DNA from: Muribaculaceae bacterium
GTDB taxonomy: Bacteria; Bacteroidota; Bacteroidia; Bacteroidales; Muribaculaceae
DNA: 34,545 nt
Direction of reading: 5' to 3'
Assembly (NCBI GenBank): GCA_017621845.1
Contig: JAGASI010000015.1
Coordinates: forward strand, 1 to 34,545
Shown here piece by piece: positions 34,405 through 34,545 of this stretch; positions within the stretch are counted from its first letter, which is position 1, and every line of letters begins with the position of its first letter. The position numbers and the translations under genes were made by a program. The notes beneath the pieces are model-generated. The model searched no databases and was not told the DNA's origin. It was given only the letters and a program-made list of their open reading frames with translations.

Positions 34405-34545
34405 TGGGACAGCGGACAGGAGCGGTTGGTAGCTCCCCTGATTGAACTGCAAACTCCCGGGCACGGGATGCAGGCGCGGAGCGCCGGGCTGTGATTAACC
34501 CCCGGTGCAGGGACAGAGTCCCGTAGCCGGGGGCGATAGCGGGTC
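34405..34545 (-). repeat. Dispersed hairpin repeat, copy 3 (inverted, cut by window end)
   Basis: The reverse complement of 34405-34545 equals 74-214 except at one position (G here against A142 in copy 1). All hairpins of that part are present, and GGCGC/GCGCC is fully paired here. The repeat's 34405 end is also part of another hairpin, TCCCAAC-TTTT-GTTGGGA at 34392-34409. The remaining ~56 nt of the element, present as 18-73 in copy 1, would lie past the window end. Confidence 0.92.

Noticed and set aside
1..34545. Composite transposon or genomic island bounded by the inverted repeats
   Set aside because: No transposase, integrase or cargo-type genes; the content is housekeeping and T9SS genes in normal composition.
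1..34545. CRISPR array
   Set aside because: No series of short direct repeats with regular spacers was seen on either strand.

Overview
The window looks like chromosomal DNA of a Bacteroidales bacterium, most likely a gut member near Muribaculaceae (the family-level guess is inference). Evidence: a type IX secretion (T9SS) gene set that occurs only in Bacteroidota, two secreted proteins ending in T9SS-type sorting domains, a DUF3078 outer-membrane protein, Bacteroidota-style TAnnTTTG -7 promoter boxes and a mid-range GC content. I see no CRISPR array, transposase, integrase or phage gene.

Layout. (1) 1-261: a GC-rich, hairpin-rich dispersed repeat (copy 1). (2) 262-5593, minus strand: a likely operon phoH - purC - ubiE - DUF3078 barrel - two small exported unknowns. 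(3) 5808-9759, minus strand: two probable T9SS cargo proteins, a phosphodiester glycosidase-like protein and a protein of unknown function. (4) 10112-14302, minus strand: parE - coaD - S41 peptidase. (5) 14531-21833, plus strand: porT - porP - porK - porL - porM - porN, i.e. the outer-membrane, ring and motor parts of the T9SS. (6) 21834-22292: a convergent intergenic region with two hairpins and repeat copy 2. (7) 22293-27224, minus strand: HU, a 29-residue basic ribosomal-type protein and an RNase E/G with an unusually long tail; then a separate DUF308 - HAD phosphatase pair. (8) 27418-34122, plus strand: SGNH esterase - tilS - rnz - tadA - lpxB, then a beta-helix lipoprotein. (9) 34240-34312: tRNA-Gly(CCC) with its own promoter and terminator, followed by repeat copy 3, inverted, running off the window end.

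How it fits together. The T9SS operon supplies PorK/PorN (periplasmic ring), PorL/PorM (proton-driven motor), PorP and PorT; the two CTD-bearing proteins transcribed from the opposite side of the same region are candidate substrates. The plus-strand operon groups three tRNA maturation enzymes (TilS, RNase Z, TadA) with lipid A synthesis (LpxB). The HU - small protein - RNase group joins nucleoid, ribosome and RNA-decay functions. The least explained item is the repeat: copies 1 and 3 agree at 140 of 141 positions in inverted orientation about 34 kb apart, and copy 2 differs mainly in loops while its stems are kept. The most unusual protein is the RNase E/G homologue with a disordered tail of about 300 residues and a structured leader upstream.
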